DNA of 6,861 nt from NCBI GenBank assembly GCA_014534295.1, contig JACVRU010000101.1:1-6861 (forward strand), read 5' to 3'. Positions 1 through 6,145 of the stretch are shown here, piece by piece. This stretch comes from Thermoleophilia bacterium (GTDB lineage Bacteria; Actinomycetota; Thermoleophilia; Gaiellales; Gaiellaceae). Position 1 is the stretch's first letter. Each line of letters starts with the position of its first letter. Below the pieces are notes generated by a model. It had not been told where the DNA came from. It made no database searches and saw only the letters and a program-made list of their open reading frames with translations. Made by a program: the position numbers and the translations under genes.

Positions 1-84
1 GGCGGGGGGGGGCCGCCCCCCCCCCGCGGCTGCGCGCCCGCCCCGCCCCCGGGGGGGCCCCCGCCCGCGGCCCCCCCGCCGGCG
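1..84. other. Extreme G/C low-complexity stretch at the window edge
   Basis: Only one of the first 84 bases is A or T (a T at 31). The stretch is built of long homopolymers: G at 4-12, C at 16-25, C at 46-50, G at 51-57, C at 58-62 and C at 71-77. On the - strand these are closely spaced G-tracts that could in principle form a G-quadruplex. No codon-like pattern or recognisable gene end is visible. Its position at the very edge and its homopolymer character suggest a contig end with unreliable base calls, but a real GC-rich intergenic element cannot be excluded. Bases 85-113 up to the first gene show no clear promoter or Shine-Dalgarno sequence. Confidence 0.6.
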
Positions 85-113
85 TCTGGACCGGGCCACT
101 AGCCTGCCCGCCT

Positions 114-827
114 ATGAGCGGCTACGACGCGATCGCGCGCGTCTACGACCCGTGGTCGGTCGGCGTCACTGAGGACGTGCAGTACTACGTCGAGCTCGCG
201 GTCGAGGCCGGCGGGCCCGTCGTGGAGCTCGGCGTCGGCACCGGCCGGATCGCGGTCCCGACGGCCGTAGCCGGCGTGGAGGTGATCGGGGTCGACTCGT
301 CGGCGGGGATGCTCGAGGTCTGCCGGGAGCGGGCGGAGCTCGCCGGCGTCGCGGAGCTGGTCGACCTGCGCCTCGGCGACCTGCGCGAGCCGCCGGTGGC
401 GGAGCGCGTCCGGCTCGTCACGTCCCCGTTCCGCTCCTTCCTCCACCTCGAGGACGACGAGGCCCGGCTCGTGGCCCTGCGGGCGGCCCAGGACCTCCTC
501 GTCCCGGGGGGCCGGTTCGCGTTCGACGTGTTCGAGCCGTCGCGCGATGACATCGAGGAGACGCACGGCCGCTGGCTCGAGCGGGAGGCCGGGATCTTCG
601 AACGCGCCGACTGGGACGCGACCGGTCGCCGGCTGACGCTCTCCGTCCGCGGCGAGCAGGGCGAGACGACGATGACGCTCGCCTGGATCTCGCCCGGCGA
701 GTGGCGGGCGCTGCTCGAGCGAGCCGGCTTCGCCGTGGAGGGTTGTTTCGGCTGGTTCGACAGGAGATCCTACGCGGGCGGCGAAGACACCGTCTGGCTC
801 GCCCGGAATCCCCCATGGAGTGGCTGA
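114..827 (+). CDS. Class I SAM-dependent methyltransferase, substrate unknown
   Basis: This 237-residue soluble protein has the layout of a small class I (Rossmann-fold) SAM-dependent methyltransferase. Glycine-rich motif I is at residues 36-46 ([11 protein letters not shown]). An acidic residue, D61, ends strand 2 in GVDSSAGML (59-67) and should bind the SAM ribose. A GDL at 88-90 matches the adenine-contact loop. [11 protein letters not shown] segment at 131-140 fits motif VI/strand 5. The N-terminus ([12 protein letters not shown]) is the usual cap helix of this family, and supports the ATG at 114; an in-frame TAG lies just upstream at 99-101. No strong Shine-Dalgarno sequence precedes it. 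The stop at 825-827 lies inside lemA (13-base overlap), so the two are probably co-transcribed. Nothing in the sequence tells whether the substrate is a small molecule, protein or nucleic acid. The family call is firm; the role is unknown. Confidence 0.88.
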   Translation: MSGYDAIARVYDPWSVGVTEDVQYYVELAVEAGGPVVELGVGTGRIAVPTAVAGVEVIGVDSSAGMLEVCRERAELAGVAELVDLRLGDLREPPVAERVRLVTSPFRSFLHLEDDEARLVALRAAQDLLVPGGRFAFDVFEPSRDDIEETHGRWLEREAGIFERADWDATGRRLTLSVRGEQGETTMTLAWISPGEWRALLERAGFAVEGCFGWFDRRSYAGGEDTVWLARNPPWSG

Positions 828-1378
828 TCGTCATCGTCTCGCTGGCCGCAGTCGGCCTGATCGGGTTGCTCCTCGTCGTCCTCTACAACCGGCTCGTGCG
901 GCTGCGGAACCGGGCCGAGAACGCCTGGGCCCAGGTGGACGTGCAGCTGCGTCGGCGCTACGACCTGATCCCGAACATCGTCGAGACCGTGAAGGGCTAC
1001 GCCTCCCACGAGCGCGCCACCTTCGAGGAGGTGACGGCGGCGCGGACGCGCGCGCAGCAGGCGTCGACGGTCGAGGAGCAGGCGCAGGCGGAGAACGCCC
1101 TGACGGCCGCGATCGGCCGGCTGTTCGCCGTCGCCGAGGCCTACCCGGAGTTGCGGGCGACCGAGAACTTCCAGCAGCTCCAGGCGCAGCTCGAGGAGAC
1201 GGAGCAGAAGATCGCGGTCGCCAGGCAGATCTACAACGACACCGTCCTCGCCTACGACACGGCGCTGGAGACGGTGCCGACGAACGTCGTCGCGTCGATG
1301 TTCGGATTCGAGCCGCGCGCGTACTTCGAGCTCGAGGAGCCGGCCGCCCGGGAGGCGCCACGCGTGTCCTTCTCCTAG
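815..1378 (+). CDS. LemA family membrane protein
   Basis: This is a 187-residue LemA-family protein. Residues 3-24 form one N-terminal membrane helix ([20 protein letters not shown]...), followed by the family signature [20 protein letters not shown] at 24-43. [20 protein letters not shown] (47-66) and [17 protein letters not shown] (107-123) are further conserved blocks. ARQIYNDTV (136-144) and the terminal [11 protein letters not shown] (162-172) are also typical. LemA proteins have a short extracytoplasmic N-terminus and a long cytoplasmic helical bundle; their biochemical role is not settled. I chose the ATG at 815 because it gives the standard N-terminus directly before the membrane helix. 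An in-frame extension to 701 adds only Arg-rich residues read from the methyltransferase gene. The start overlaps the methyltransferase stop by 13 bases, and the 3' end overlaps the DUF2207 gene. LemA and DUF2207 genes are often neighbours, which suggests a joint envelope function. Confidence 0.93.
   Translation: MEWLIVIVSLAAVGLIGLLLVVLYNRLVRLRNRAENAWAQVDVQLRRRYDLIPNIVETVKGYASHERATFEEVTAARTRAQQASTVEEQAQAENALTAAIGRLFAVAEAYPELRATENFQQLQAQLEETEQKIAVARQIYNDTVLAYDTALETVPTNVVASMFGFEPRAYFELEEPAAREAPRVSFS
1350..1355 (+). promoter_or_regulatory. Shine-Dalgarno sequence for the DUF2207 gene, inside lemA
   Basis: GGGAGG lies in the last codons of lemA. It is 4 bases before the ACG at 1360, which opens the DUF2207 signal peptide, and 8 bases before a GTG at 1364. 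The GTG is better spaced but is in the lemA frame and would give only four codons before TAG. The site supports translation starting here rather than at the first downstream in-frame GTG (1483), which would remove the signal peptide. Confidence 0.5.
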
Positions 1379-3222
1379 CGGCGCTCGCGACGCTCGCCGT
1401 CGCGGGCCCGGCGCACGCGAAGTCCTTCACGCTCCCCGCGGCCGAGGTCGCCGTCGTTCTCGAGCGCGACGGCTCGGTCTCCGTGACCGAGCGCATCACG
1501 TACGACTTCGCCGGCGACTTCAGCGGGGCGTACCGGGACATCCCGCTGGGGGCCGGCGAGTCGGTCGACGCGCTCTCGGTGGAGGAGGACGGCGCCGCCT
1601 TCACCCCCGGCGGCTGCACGGAGCTCGGCTGCACCTCGCCACCCGGAATGTTCGGCGTCGAGCGGACGGGCGACCGCGTCCGCGTCGTCTGGCACTACCG
1701 GGCGAGCTTCGAGCAGCGCACGTTCGTGGTCTCGTACCGGTTCACCGGGGTCGCGACCGCGTACGACGACGTCGTCGACGTCTTCCTCCAGGTCTGGGGC
1801 GACCAGTGGGAGCAGAGCCTCGGCCGACTGACCGTGCGCGTGCGCGGGCCGGGGCCGCCCCTGCGGTCGTGGGCACATCCGGCCTACGTCCGCGGGACCG
1901 TGAGGACCCAGGCCGACACGGTGGTCGTCGTCGAGGCGGTCGAGGTCCCGCCGGGGCAGTTCGTCGAGGCGCGGGTGCTCTTCCCCCGGCTCGCGCTCGT
2001 GTCGACTCAGGGCGCGCGGGTCGAGACCGGCGACGCGCTGGAGCGGATCGAGGCCGAGGAGCTCGAGGACGCCGAGCGGACGGAGCGGGACCGCGACCGG
2101 GTGCGCTCCGTGCTCGACCACCCGCTGCGCTCGCTGCTGCTCCTGCTCGGATTGGGCCTGCTCCCCGGCCTCGCGGCCGCGACGGGGGTCTGGGCCGCCT
2201 ACGGGCGCGAGCGCTCGACGGGTTACGATCAGCAGTACGAGCACGAGCCGCCGGGCGACCTCGCCCCCGCGCTCGTCGCTCCCCTGCTCGGCCAGCGGAC
2301 GTCCGCGGGTGCGCCGGAGTTCACGGCCACCCTCTTCGACCTCGTCCGCCGCGGCCGCTACCGGGCCGAGCCGCGGACGACGGAGCGAAGCACGTGGGCC
2401 GGGCTCCGAAGCGAGCAGATCTCGGATCTCGAGCTGTCCGCGGGGGAGGAGGTGCCCGAGACGCCCTGGGAGCGGCAGGTGACGGAGGTCGTGGACGACG
2501 CGCTCGGCGGCGCTCCCGGCCTCCTCTCCGAGCTCTCCGAGTCGATCGCCGAGCGGCGGACGACGAACGCGAAGCGGTTCCGGGAGTTCCAGCAGGAGGT
2601 GGCGTCGGAGATCGGACGCCGGGGATGGTTCGAGAACCGCGGCCGCTGGCTCCTCGGGGCCGGGGCGGCGTCGCTCCTGGCCGTCGGCGCGCTCCTGTTC
2701 TTCCTCGGGGTGGACGGCGCGGCGCCCGGGGAGCTCCGCTGGGGCACGCTCGTGCGCGTGGGCCTCGGCGTGGCGCTCGGGCTGAACGGGATCGTCCTCG
2801 GCGCGGCGGCACTGCGCACGCCCGTCGGCCGGCGCAGGGCGCGGGCGGCGCAGGCGGACGCGGAGCGGTGGACCGCCTTCCGCCGCTTCCTGGCCGACTT
2901 CCCGCGCCTGGAGGAGGCGCCGCCGGCCTCGCTCGAGCTCTGGGAGCGGTATCTCGTCTACGGGATCGCCTTCGGCCTCGCCGAGCGGGTCCTGCGCGCG
3001 GCGCAGCTGCACATGCCGGCGGAGCTGCACGACCAGAGCGCGATCTACTGGATCGACTCCGGCGGGAGCCTCGGCTCGGGCCCCACGTCCTTCGGGATCG
3101 CCGACCTCGTGTCCTCGCTCGGCTCCTCGCTGGCGCCGCCCGCGTCCAGCGGCGGCGGCGGGGGCGGGTTTTCGGGCGCCGGCGGCGGAGGCGGAGGCGG
3201 CGGGGGCGGCGGCGCGTGGTGA
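1360..3222 (+). CDS. DUF2207 domain membrane protein with Gly-rich C-terminus; apparent ACG start
   Basis: This is a predicted membrane protein of about 620 residues of the DUF2207 (YciQ-like) family, function unknown. Read from ACG at 1360, residues 1-20 form a classic signal peptide ([19 protein letters not shown], cleavage after AHA). The extracytoplasmic DUF2207 domain follows (~22-245), with the family motif YRDIPL at 58-63 and two nearby cysteines (C86, C91) that could form a disulfide. A first membrane helix spans ~258-280. A cytoplasmic part contains the typical block [12 protein letters not shown] followed by [12 protein letters not shown]. Two more helices lie at ~430-451 and ~464-486, then a conserved [17 protein letters not shown] segment (528 onward). 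A pure glycine tail (598-620) ending in GAW is characteristic of this family. No ATG, GTG or TTG exists in this frame between the start of the signal peptide and GTG 1483, so the start is either a rare ACG or a mutated/miscalled ATG. It overlaps lemA by 19 bases. Family call strong, start uncertain. Confidence 0.85.
   Translation, partial: TRVLLLAALATLAVAGPAHAKSFTLPAAEVAVVLERDGSVSVTERITYDFAGDFSGAYRDIPLGAGESVDALSVEEDGAAFTPGGCTELGCTSPPGMFGVERTGDRVRVVWHYRASFEQRTFVVSYRFTGVATAYDDVVDVFLQVWGDQWEQSLGRLTVRVRGPGPPLRSWAHPAYVRGTVRTQADTVVVVEAVEVPPGQFVEARVLFPRLALVSTQGARVETGDALERIEAEELEDAERTERDRDRVRSVLDHPLRSLLLLLGLGLLPGLAAATGVWAAYGRERSTGYDQQYEHEPPGDLAPALVAPLLGQRTSAGAPEFTATLFDLVRRGRYRAEPRTTERSTWAGLRSEQISDLELSAGEEVPETPWERQVTEVVDDALGGAPGLLSELSESIAERRTTNAKRFREFQQEVASEIGRRGWFENRGRWLLGAGAASLLAVGALLFFLGVDGAAPGELRWGTLVRVGLGVALGLNGIVLGAAALRTPVGRRRARAAQADAERWTAFRRFLADFPRLEEAPPASLELWERYLVYGIAFGLAERVLRAAQLHMPAELHDQSAIYWIDSGGSLGSGPTSFGIADLVSSLGSSLAPPASSGGGGGGFSGAGGGGGGGGGGGAW
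3151..3219 (+). repeat. GGN (Gly-codon) low-complexity tract in the DUF2207 gene
   Basis: This tract is almost entirely GGC, GGG and GGA codons, broken by one Phe-Ser pair and two Ala codons, and encodes residues 598-620. Gly-rich C-termini are usual for DUF2207 proteins, so it is likely genuine coding sequence. Such a repetitive tract is prone to slippage and length variation, so the exact glycine count is the least certain part of the gene. Confidence 0.7.
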
Positions 3223-3262
3223 CCTCGTGGCTCTGCGCCCCAGGCCTCTCCAGCCGACGGTC
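3221..3262. terminator. Possible weak terminator between the convergent operons
   Basis: The 42-base gap between the two convergent stop codons can fold into an imperfect stem. GAC 3221-3223 pairs with GTC 3260-3262, CGT 3226-3228 with ACG 3257-3259, and GGCT 3229-3232 with AGCC 3252-3255. There are small bulges and a 19-base loop, and TCTTTC follows on the + strand. This is much weaker than a standard intrinsic terminator. Termination may instead depend on Rho. It is noted because no other terminator candidate lies here. Confidence 0.25.
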
Positions 3263-3264
3263 TT

Positions 3265-3930
3265 TCAGCGGCGGCTCAGCTCGTAGAGGACGATCGTGCC
3301 CGCCATCGCGACGTTCAGCGACTCCGCGTCGCCGGGGGTCGGGATCGTCGCTCTCTCCCCGCCCGCGAGGTCGGCGAGGCCCGCGCGCTCGGCTCCGAGG
3401 ACGAGGACGAGCGGCGGAGTGAGATCGAGCTTGTCCAGCGGCCGGCCCGTGTGGGCGTCGAGCGCCACGCGGCGGCCCGGTGCCCTGTCGAAGCGGCCGA
3501 TCGGGACGCGGAAGACCGCCCCCGCGGAGGCCCGCAAGGCGCGCGGCCCGGTCGGATCGGCGCACCCGGCGGAGAGCGCGAGGCTCGCACCGAACGCGTC
3601 GGCCGCCCGCAGCAGCGTGCCCACGTTGCCGGGGTCGGCCACACGCCAGAGCGCGACCACGACGTCGCGGTAGCCGTCCGGCAGGGAGTCCCGGCGGAAG
3701 ACGGAGACGACGCGCGGCGGGTGCCCGAGCGTCGACAGCTCGGCGAGCAGCCGGGGCTCGACGTCCTCACCCGCGATCAAGACGTCCACCGGCTCGATCC
3801 CCGCCGCTCGCCCGGCCTCGAGCAGGTCGCCCCCTTCGCAGGCGAAGAGCCCCTCGCGCTCGCGGCGGCGCCGGGAGGAGAGCAGCCCCCGGATCAGCCG
3901 CAGCCTCGGGTTCTGGGCCGACGTGATCAC
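3265..3930 (-). CDS. SpoU/TrmH-family RNA 2'-O-methyltransferase (TsnR-like position)
   Basis: This 221-residue protein should transfer a methyl group from SAM to a ribose 2'-OH in rRNA or tRNA. The C-terminal SPOUT (knotted) domain shows all three SpoU motifs. Motif 1 is RVADPGNVGTLLRAADAFG (96-114) with N102 and the catalytic-type R108. Motif 2 is LVLGAERAGL (176-185). Motif 3 is IPTPGDAESLNVAMAGTIVLYE (196-217). The N-terminus VITSAQNPRLRLIRGL and the FACEGGDLLEAG segment (29-40) match the small RNA-binding domain of TrmH-like proteins; the total length is slightly short. GTG 3930 is the start because it gives the conserved ITSAQNP opening. It overlaps the upstream DUF2332 stop as GTGA, indicating translational coupling. 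It is the last gene of the infC-rpmI-rplT cluster, the place of tsnR in mycobacteria, so an rRNA target is plausible but not shown. The exact nucleotide modified is unknown. Confidence 0.9.
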   Translation of the reverse strand: MITSAQNPRLRLIRGLLSSRRRREREGLFACEGGDLLEAGRAAGIEPVDVLIAGEDVEPRLLAELSTLGHPPRVVSVFRRDSLPDGYRDVVVALWRVADPGNVGTLLRAADAFGASLALSAGCADPTGPRALRASAGAVFRVPIGRFDRAPGRRVALDAHTGRPLDKLDLTPPLVLVLGAERAGLADLAGGERATIPTPGDAESLNVAMAGTIVLYELSRR

Positions 3931-4907
3931 AGCTCGTAGTCGAGCCAGGTGCCGTGGTAGTCCGCGTGGCCGACGAACTCCCGTCGGCCCCCCGGACGGT
4001 AGATGCGCATGCCCCATGCGCGGGGCACGCCGCGCGGGCGGCCGGAGGCGACGAAGACCAGGTCGCGTTCGGCCGTGTCGATCGTCTCGCGGATGCGCTC
4101 GCGCGCGTCCTCCGCCAGGTACTCGAAGAGCGACGTCTGGAAGACGAGGACGATGCCGTCGCCGGGCAGGCCGGCGAGCACGTTCGGGAGCTCCTCGGCC
4201 GCGTCTGCGCGCACGAGCGGCGGCGGCTCGGCCCGCAGCGCCTCGAGCGCCCGGTCGAGCCGCGCGAGCCGCTCTTGCTGCCCGACCCAGACGAACGCAC
4301 GCAGCAGCCGCGCGCCTTCCTCGGAAGCGGCGTCGACGGGCGCCCGGTCGATCCCGACGCGGGAGCGCACGCGCGGCCGCTCCGCGAGCGGCCCGGCCGG
4401 CAACCGCCCCCGCTCCTCGCCGCCGAGCTCGAGCGGGGCGTCCTCCGGTCCCCAAGAGCCTGCCTCGTAGCGGTAGCGGTATCGGTCCCAGAGCAGGTTC
4501 AGCCCCGCGCTCGCCCCCAGCTCGACGACGTGGAGGTCGGCGGAGCCGACCGCGTGCAGGAAGAGCGGCAGCAGCACCCACGACCGCTGGACCTCGTTGG
4601 TCTGCACCGGCTGCTCGGCGACGAACCGCCGCAGGAACTCGCCGTGCTCATCGAGCGCCGCGTCGACGTCGTCCCAGCTCGCCTCCCCGCCGAGGACGAG
4701 GTAGTTCAAGCCGCCGAGGATCTGGAGCGGGACGCGCCCCTCCCAGCCGTCCGCGAGCGCTCCGACGCGCGGGTCGCCGGCGAAGCGGCGACAGAGCTCG
4801 GCGTAGAGCTGCGAGCGGCCTTCGCAATGGCCCGCCTGCCACAGGAACGCCTCGCGCTGCTCGTCCTGCGGCTCGCCGCCGCGACCGACATGGCGGGCGC
4901 GGCCCAC
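3927..4907 (-). CDS. DUF2332 family protein, methyltransferase-like motifs
   Basis: I recognise this 326-residue protein as DUF2332, a family mainly known from actinobacteria and without an established function. Family marks are QTNEVQRSWVLLPLFL (102-117), LHVVELGASAGLNLLWDRYR (125-144), RVGIDRAPVD (183-192) and a hydrophobic strand GIVLVFQTSLFEYL (251-264). VELGASAGLN resembles SAM-binding motif I, GID an acidic strand-2 end, and the 251-264 strand a motif IV position. A degenerate Rossmann methyltransferase fold is therefore plausible, as inference. There is no signal peptide or membrane helix, so it should be cytoplasmic. GTG 4907 is the only usable start in frame before the conserved region; its Shine-Dalgarno sequence is weak. 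It lies 37 bases after rplT, behind a strong hairpin, and its stop overlaps the start of the RNA methyltransferase gene (GTGA). This makes it part of the translation operon or at least co-transcribed with the methyltransferase. Confidence 0.85.
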   Translation of the reverse strand: MGRARHVGRGGEPQDEQREAFLWQAGHCEGRSQLYAELCRRFAGDPRVGALADGWEGRVPLQILGGLNYLVLGGEASWDDVDAALDEHGEFLRRFVAEQPVQTNEVQRSWVLLPLFLHAVGSADLHVVELGASAGLNLLWDRYRYRYEAGSWGPEDAPLELGGEERGRLPAGPLAERPRVRSRVGIDRAPVDAASEEGARLLRAFVWVGQQERLARLDRALEALRAEPPPLVRADAAEELPNVLAGLPGDGIVLVFQTSLFEYLAEDARERIRETIDTAERDLVFVASGRPRGVPRAWGMRIYRPGGRREFVGHADYHGTWLDYEL

Positions 4908-4930
4908 TACGCCCGCCGTTAGGAGCTGAG

Positions 4931-4983
4931 GCCGATCGAGGTCGTCATGGCTTCGGCGGAGCCGAAGCCGGACTTCGATCGGC
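4931..4983 (-). other. Nested perfect hairpin around the rplT stop codon
   Basis: On the transcribed (-) strand the RNA can form an inner stem of 9 perfect pairs (GGCTTCGGC 4969-4961 with GCCGAAGCC 4957-4949) around a 3-base loop. An outer stem of 9 perfect pairs (GCCGATCGA 4983-4975 with TCGATCGGC 4939-4931) encloses it. The two stems are separated by internal loops of 5 and 9 bases; the rplT stop codon (4945-4947) sits in the 9-base loop. No U-tract follows, so it is not a standard intrinsic terminator. It could slow or partly terminate transcription, protect or process the message between rplT and the DUF2332 gene, or bind a protein. It also encodes the unusual Pro/Ala/Ser C-terminus of L20. 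The pairing is seen directly; its role is inference. Confidence 0.6.
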
Positions 4984-5337
4984 GAGGAGCGCGGCCTTGG
5001 CCTGCTCGGCGAGCTCGCCGAACGCGTCCGGGTCGCTGACGGCGAGGTCGGCCAGCACCTTGCGGTCGAGCTCGATCTCGGCCCGCTTGAGCCCGGAGAC
5101 GAACTGGTTGTAGGAGAGCTCGTGCGCGCGCGCCGCCGCGTTGATCCGCGTGATCCAGAGCCGCCGGAACGTCCGCTTCTTCGCCTTCCGGTCGCGGTAG
5201 GCGTAGACGAGCGAGCGCTCGACCTGCTCCTTCGCGGCCTTGTACGTCGTCGACTTGAGGCCCCAGTAGCCGCTGGCACGGTCGAGGACCTTGCGGCGCT
5301 TCTTCCGCGCGTGGACTGAGCGCTTCACCCGCGGCAT
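4945..5337 (-). CDS. rplT: 50S ribosomal protein L20
   Basis: L20 binds 23S rRNA early in assembly of the large ribosomal subunit. The 130-residue product begins [26 protein letters not shown], with the basic N-terminal rRNA-binding extension. It continues with the conserved [20 protein letters not shown] and [14 protein letters not shown] blocks, then the [24 protein letters not shown] globular domain. Usual L20 length is about 115-120, so this protein has about a dozen extra residues ending [12 protein letters not shown]. That tail is encoded by the nested hairpin at the gene's 3' end. The ATG at 5337 is certain from homology and from a strong GGAGG at 5350-5346, 8 bases upstream inside the end of rpmI. 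Only 2 bases separate it from the rpmI stop, so translation of L35 and L20 is closely linked. In enterobacteria and Bacillus, L20 represses its own operon by binding the mRNA; whether it does so here is not visible. Confidence 0.97.
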   Translation of the reverse strand: MPRVKRSVHARKKRRKVLDRASGYWGLKSTTYKAAKEQVERSLVYAYRDRKAKKRTFRRLWITRINAAARAHELSYNQFVSGLKRAEIELDRKVLADLAVSDPDAFGELAEQAKAALLADRSPASAPPKP

Positions 5338-5339
5338 CG

Positions 5340-5537
5340 CTACTTCCTCCCCAGCTGGGCGCGGACCTGGCGGTCCTGCGCGCTGTCGACCGGTGCGCTA
5401 CCCGCCAGCCTGCGCTTGCGCTTCTGCGACTTCTTCCCGAGGTTGTGGCTCAGCATCCCCCGCCGGCGCAGCAGCTTCCCCGTCGCGGTCAGCTTGAACC
5501 GCTTCCTCGCTCCGCTCGATGTCTTGGTCTTCGGCAT
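5340..5537 (-). CDS. rpmI: 50S ribosomal protein L35
   Basis: L35 is a small, very basic protein of the large ribosomal subunit. The 65-residue product has the standard start [21 protein letters not shown] and the family core [23 protein letters not shown] at the expected positions. Its length is usual for the family. The ATG at 5537 is preceded by AGGAG at 5551-5547, with a 9-base spacer, lying within infC codons. The first 140 bases of the gene are also read, in another frame, as the 3' end of infC. The codon third positions here stay G/C-rich in the rpmI frame but are mixed in the infC frame, so rpmI appears to be the constrained reading frame. The stop is 2 bases before rplT. Confidence 0.97.
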   Translation of the reverse strand: MPKTKTSSGARKRFKLTATGKLLRRRGMLSHNLGKKSQKRKRRLAGSAPVDSAQDRQVRAQLGRK

Positions 5538-6099
5538 CCGTCTTCACTCCTGCGTTCTTGGTCGGGCCCAGCACCATCACCATGTTCCGTCCGTCCTGGA
5601 GCGGCGGCGACTCGATCTGGCCGATCTCCTTGACGTCCTCGGCGAGCCGGAGGAGGAGGTCCCGCCCCCGCTCCGGGTGCTGCTGCTCGCGCCCCCGGAA
5701 CATGATCGTGACCTTGACCTTCGCCCGCTGGTTGAGGAAGCGGACGACGTGGCCCTTCTTCGTCTCGTAGTCGTGAACGCCGATCTTCGGCCTGAGCTTG
5801 ATCTCCTTGACGTGGACCTGCGACTGGTGCTTGCGAGCAGCCTTCGCCTTCTGCTCCTGCTCGTACTTGTACTTCCCGTAGTCCATGACCCGCGCCACCG
5901 GCGGATCGGCCTGGGCGGCCACGAGCACGAGGTCGAGGTTCTTCCCGTACGCGTACTCCCGCGCCTCGTCCGTGACCTTGATCCCGAGCTGCGAGCCGTC
6001 CTCGTCGATCAATCGCACACGCTGCGCCCCGATCGACTCGTTGATGGGATCCTGCTTGACCGGACGGACGGGCTCGAATCGCCGACCGCGGGGCCTCAA
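5398..6099 (-). CDS. infC: Translation initiation factor IF-3, with an acidic tail running into rpmI
   Basis: IF3 binds the 30S subunit, prevents early joining of 50S and checks the start codon and initiator tRNA. The 233-residue product has the N-domain at ~17-86 (DPINESIGAQRVRLIDEDG ... VMDYGKYKYEQEQ). A Lys/Arg-rich linker follows. The C-domain spans ~94-180 (VHVKEIKLRPKIGVHDYE, KVKVTIMFRGRE, RLAEDVKEIG, NMVMVLGPTKN). IF3 normally ends close to this point. Here the frame has no stop until TAG at 5400-5398, adding ~50 residues; 46 of them overlap rpmI. The overlapping tail has 15 acidic and only 3 basic residues and no lysine. The only in-frame start is TTG 6099: an in-frame TAG lies at 6117-6115 and no ATG or GTG occurs before the conserved domain. 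GGTGA at 6111-6107 gives it a modest ribosome-binding site. Identity is certain; the start and the reality of the tail are less so. Confidence 0.94.
   Translation of the reverse strand: MRPRGRRFEPVRPVKQDPINESIGAQRVRLIDEDGSQLGIKVTDEAREYAYGKNLDLVLVAAQADPPVARVMDYGKYKYEQEQKAKAARKHQSQVHVKEIKLRPKIGVHDYETKKGHVVRFLNQRAKVKVTIMFRGREQQHPERGRDLLLRLAEDVKEIGQIESPPLQDGRNMVMVLGPTKNAGVKTDAEDQDIERSEEAVQADRDGEAAAPAGDAEPQPREEVAEAQAQAGG
5547..5551 (-). promoter_or_regulatory. Shine-Dalgarno sequence of rpmI, within infC
   Basis: AGGAG followed by TGA, 9 bases before the rpmI ATG, is a good match to the 16S rRNA 3' end and lies inside infC coding sequence (around residues 183-185). It shows that rpmI can be initiated independently even though infC ribosomes pass through it. 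Those ribosomes continue 140 bases into rpmI in a different frame, so the two translation streams must compete or be coordinated. Confidence 0.7.
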
Positions 6100-6131
6100 A
6101 GGCGCGTCACCAAGCTACTCGCTTCCTCCTT
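6096..6131 (-). promoter_or_regulatory. infC leader: strong Shine-Dalgarno plus five-codon minigene overlapping the infC start
   Basis: AAGGAGG at 6131-6125 is the best ribosome-binding sequence in the window, yet it is 25 bases from the infC TTG, too far for direct use. It is 11 bases from TTG 6113 and 14 from GTG 6110. From TTG 6113 the frame reads TTG GTG ACG CGC CTT TGA, a five-codon peptide. Its TGA overlaps the infC TTG as TTGA (6099-6096), so a ribosome ending the minigene would be placed on the infC start. This could be a translational-coupling control of IF3. Alternatively a single missing T in the TTT at 6098-6100 would join the minigene to infC and make this simply the true IF3 start. 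The sequence cannot decide between these. Confidence 0.45.
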
Positions 6132-6145
6132 GTACAACGACAGAA

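Noticed and set aside
820..1359. ATG at 820 as start of the DUF2207 protein (800 residues)
   Set aside because: The added 180 residues are lemA read out of frame, low in hydrophobic residues, and would bury the signal peptide inside the protein.
1375..3030. 551-codon open frame on the - strand opposite the DUF2207 gene
   Set aside because: Composition is typical of a GC-rich shadow (Arg, Glu, Pro, Ala). The + strand protein has a signal peptide, membrane helices and family motifs.
3931..4581. Upstream in-frame extension of the SpoU methyltransferase frame (- strand) through much of the DUF2332 gene
   Set aside because: It is Arg/Ala-rich shadow sequence of the DUF2332 gene. The conserved methyltransferase N-terminus begins exactly at GTG 3930.
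3923..5113. Long open frames on the + strand opposite the DUF2332 and rplT genes
   Set aside because: They are Arg/Ala/Pro-rich, as expected for antisense frames in very GC-rich DNA, match no family I know, and lie opposite well-supported genes.
6113..6118. TAGCTT on the - strand as a -10 promoter box for infC
   Set aside because: No matching -35 hexamer at 16-18 bases, and the Shine-Dalgarno sequence lies upstream of it, so transcription must begin earlier.
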